From Ascarosepion bandense (Eukaryota > Mollusca > Cephalopoda > Sepiida > Sepiidae), in the NCBI GenBank assembly GCA_037127315.1, contig JBBBDQ010001155.1, forward strand, positions 2,147,001 through 2,211,000: a stretch of DNA of 64,000 bases, in the 5' to 3' direction. Below are positions 63,851 through 64,000 of the stretch, one piece after another. Position numbers and translations under genes: made by a program. The notes beneath the pieces are model-generated. The model was not told the origin of the DNA. It saw only the letters and a program-made list of their open reading frames with translations, and made no database searches. Every line of letters starts with the position of its first letter. Positions within the stretch are counted from its first letter, which is position 1.

Positions 63851-64000
63851 CTGATCGAACGTTTGACGGACTGTTGAATGACGAAGCGATGACGGCTGCT
63901 ATGGATGAACATAAATGACAATTTTCATAAATCTAGGTGAACGAAAATTTATGTAAGTATTAATAAAATGAAAAGTACCATAAAAATTTAATAACTTTAG

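Overview
The window is a repeat-dominated, AT-rich stretch of an animal nuclear genome. No complete protein-coding host gene is visible. The repeat set is two APE-type LINE families, a Penelope-like GIY-YIG fragment, Helitron-like ends, a Ty1/copia element, tRNA-derived SINEs and dense (TA)n/(CA)n tracts. This looks most like a cephalopod mollusc (octopus/squid type), but that is an inference from repeat style and not a proven identification. Names used here: LINE-A is a Jockey-like RT family whose 3' UTR ends near GGGGTGAAATGATT(A)n. LINE-B is an APE/RT family with a (GAA)n tail. SINE-1 and SINE-2 are two tRNA-derived SINEs. R1 is an unclassified dispersed repeat.

Layout. 1-3.2 kb: a LINE-B 3' fragment, a SINE-1 copy split by a truncated LINE-A, and an older LINE-A tail. 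3.58-4.71 kb: a 24/25-bp minisatellite. 5.1-8.8 kb: a head-to-tail pile of LINE-A copies, one of them long but broken. 8.78-23.65 kb: one 14.9-kb satellite array of a 68-bp monomer that is a piece of the LINE-A reverse-transcriptase C-terminal region, with nested higher-order repeats. 23.65-33.5 kb: LINE-A remnants, a diverged inverted repeat, one plausible minus-strand host exon, a well-formed hammerhead-ribozyme fold, two tandem SINE-2 copies and a dead LINE-B. 33.5-36.8 kb: a young copia element with complete LTRs and target-site duplication but no RT/RNase H. 36.9-48.5 kb: R1 copies, minus-strand LINE-A with a copia patch, SINE-1, a tRNA-like sequence, minus-strand LINE-B and a Penelope-like endonuclease fragment. 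48.5-50 kb: TA-rich Helitron-like ends. 50.6 kb: the best plus-strand host exon candidate. 51-57 kb: GC-richer unclassified blocks, SINEs and two inverted repeats. 57.6 kb: a promoter-like motif cluster. 58-63 kb: LINE-A remnants, a 5S rRNA-like sequence abutting SINE-1, a 38-bp satellite, a perfect 276-bp inverted repeat and a 60-bp palindrome.

The region reads as intergenic or intronic DNA shaped by retrotransposition and by repeated tandem amplification of LINE-A pieces. The most interesting items are the LINE-derived satellite, the hammerhead motif, the copia leader patch in a LINE 3' UTR, the perfect inverted repeat and the 5S/SINE juxtaposition. Only the two or three candidate exons hint at host genes. 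All calls come from reading the sequence; no database search was run.
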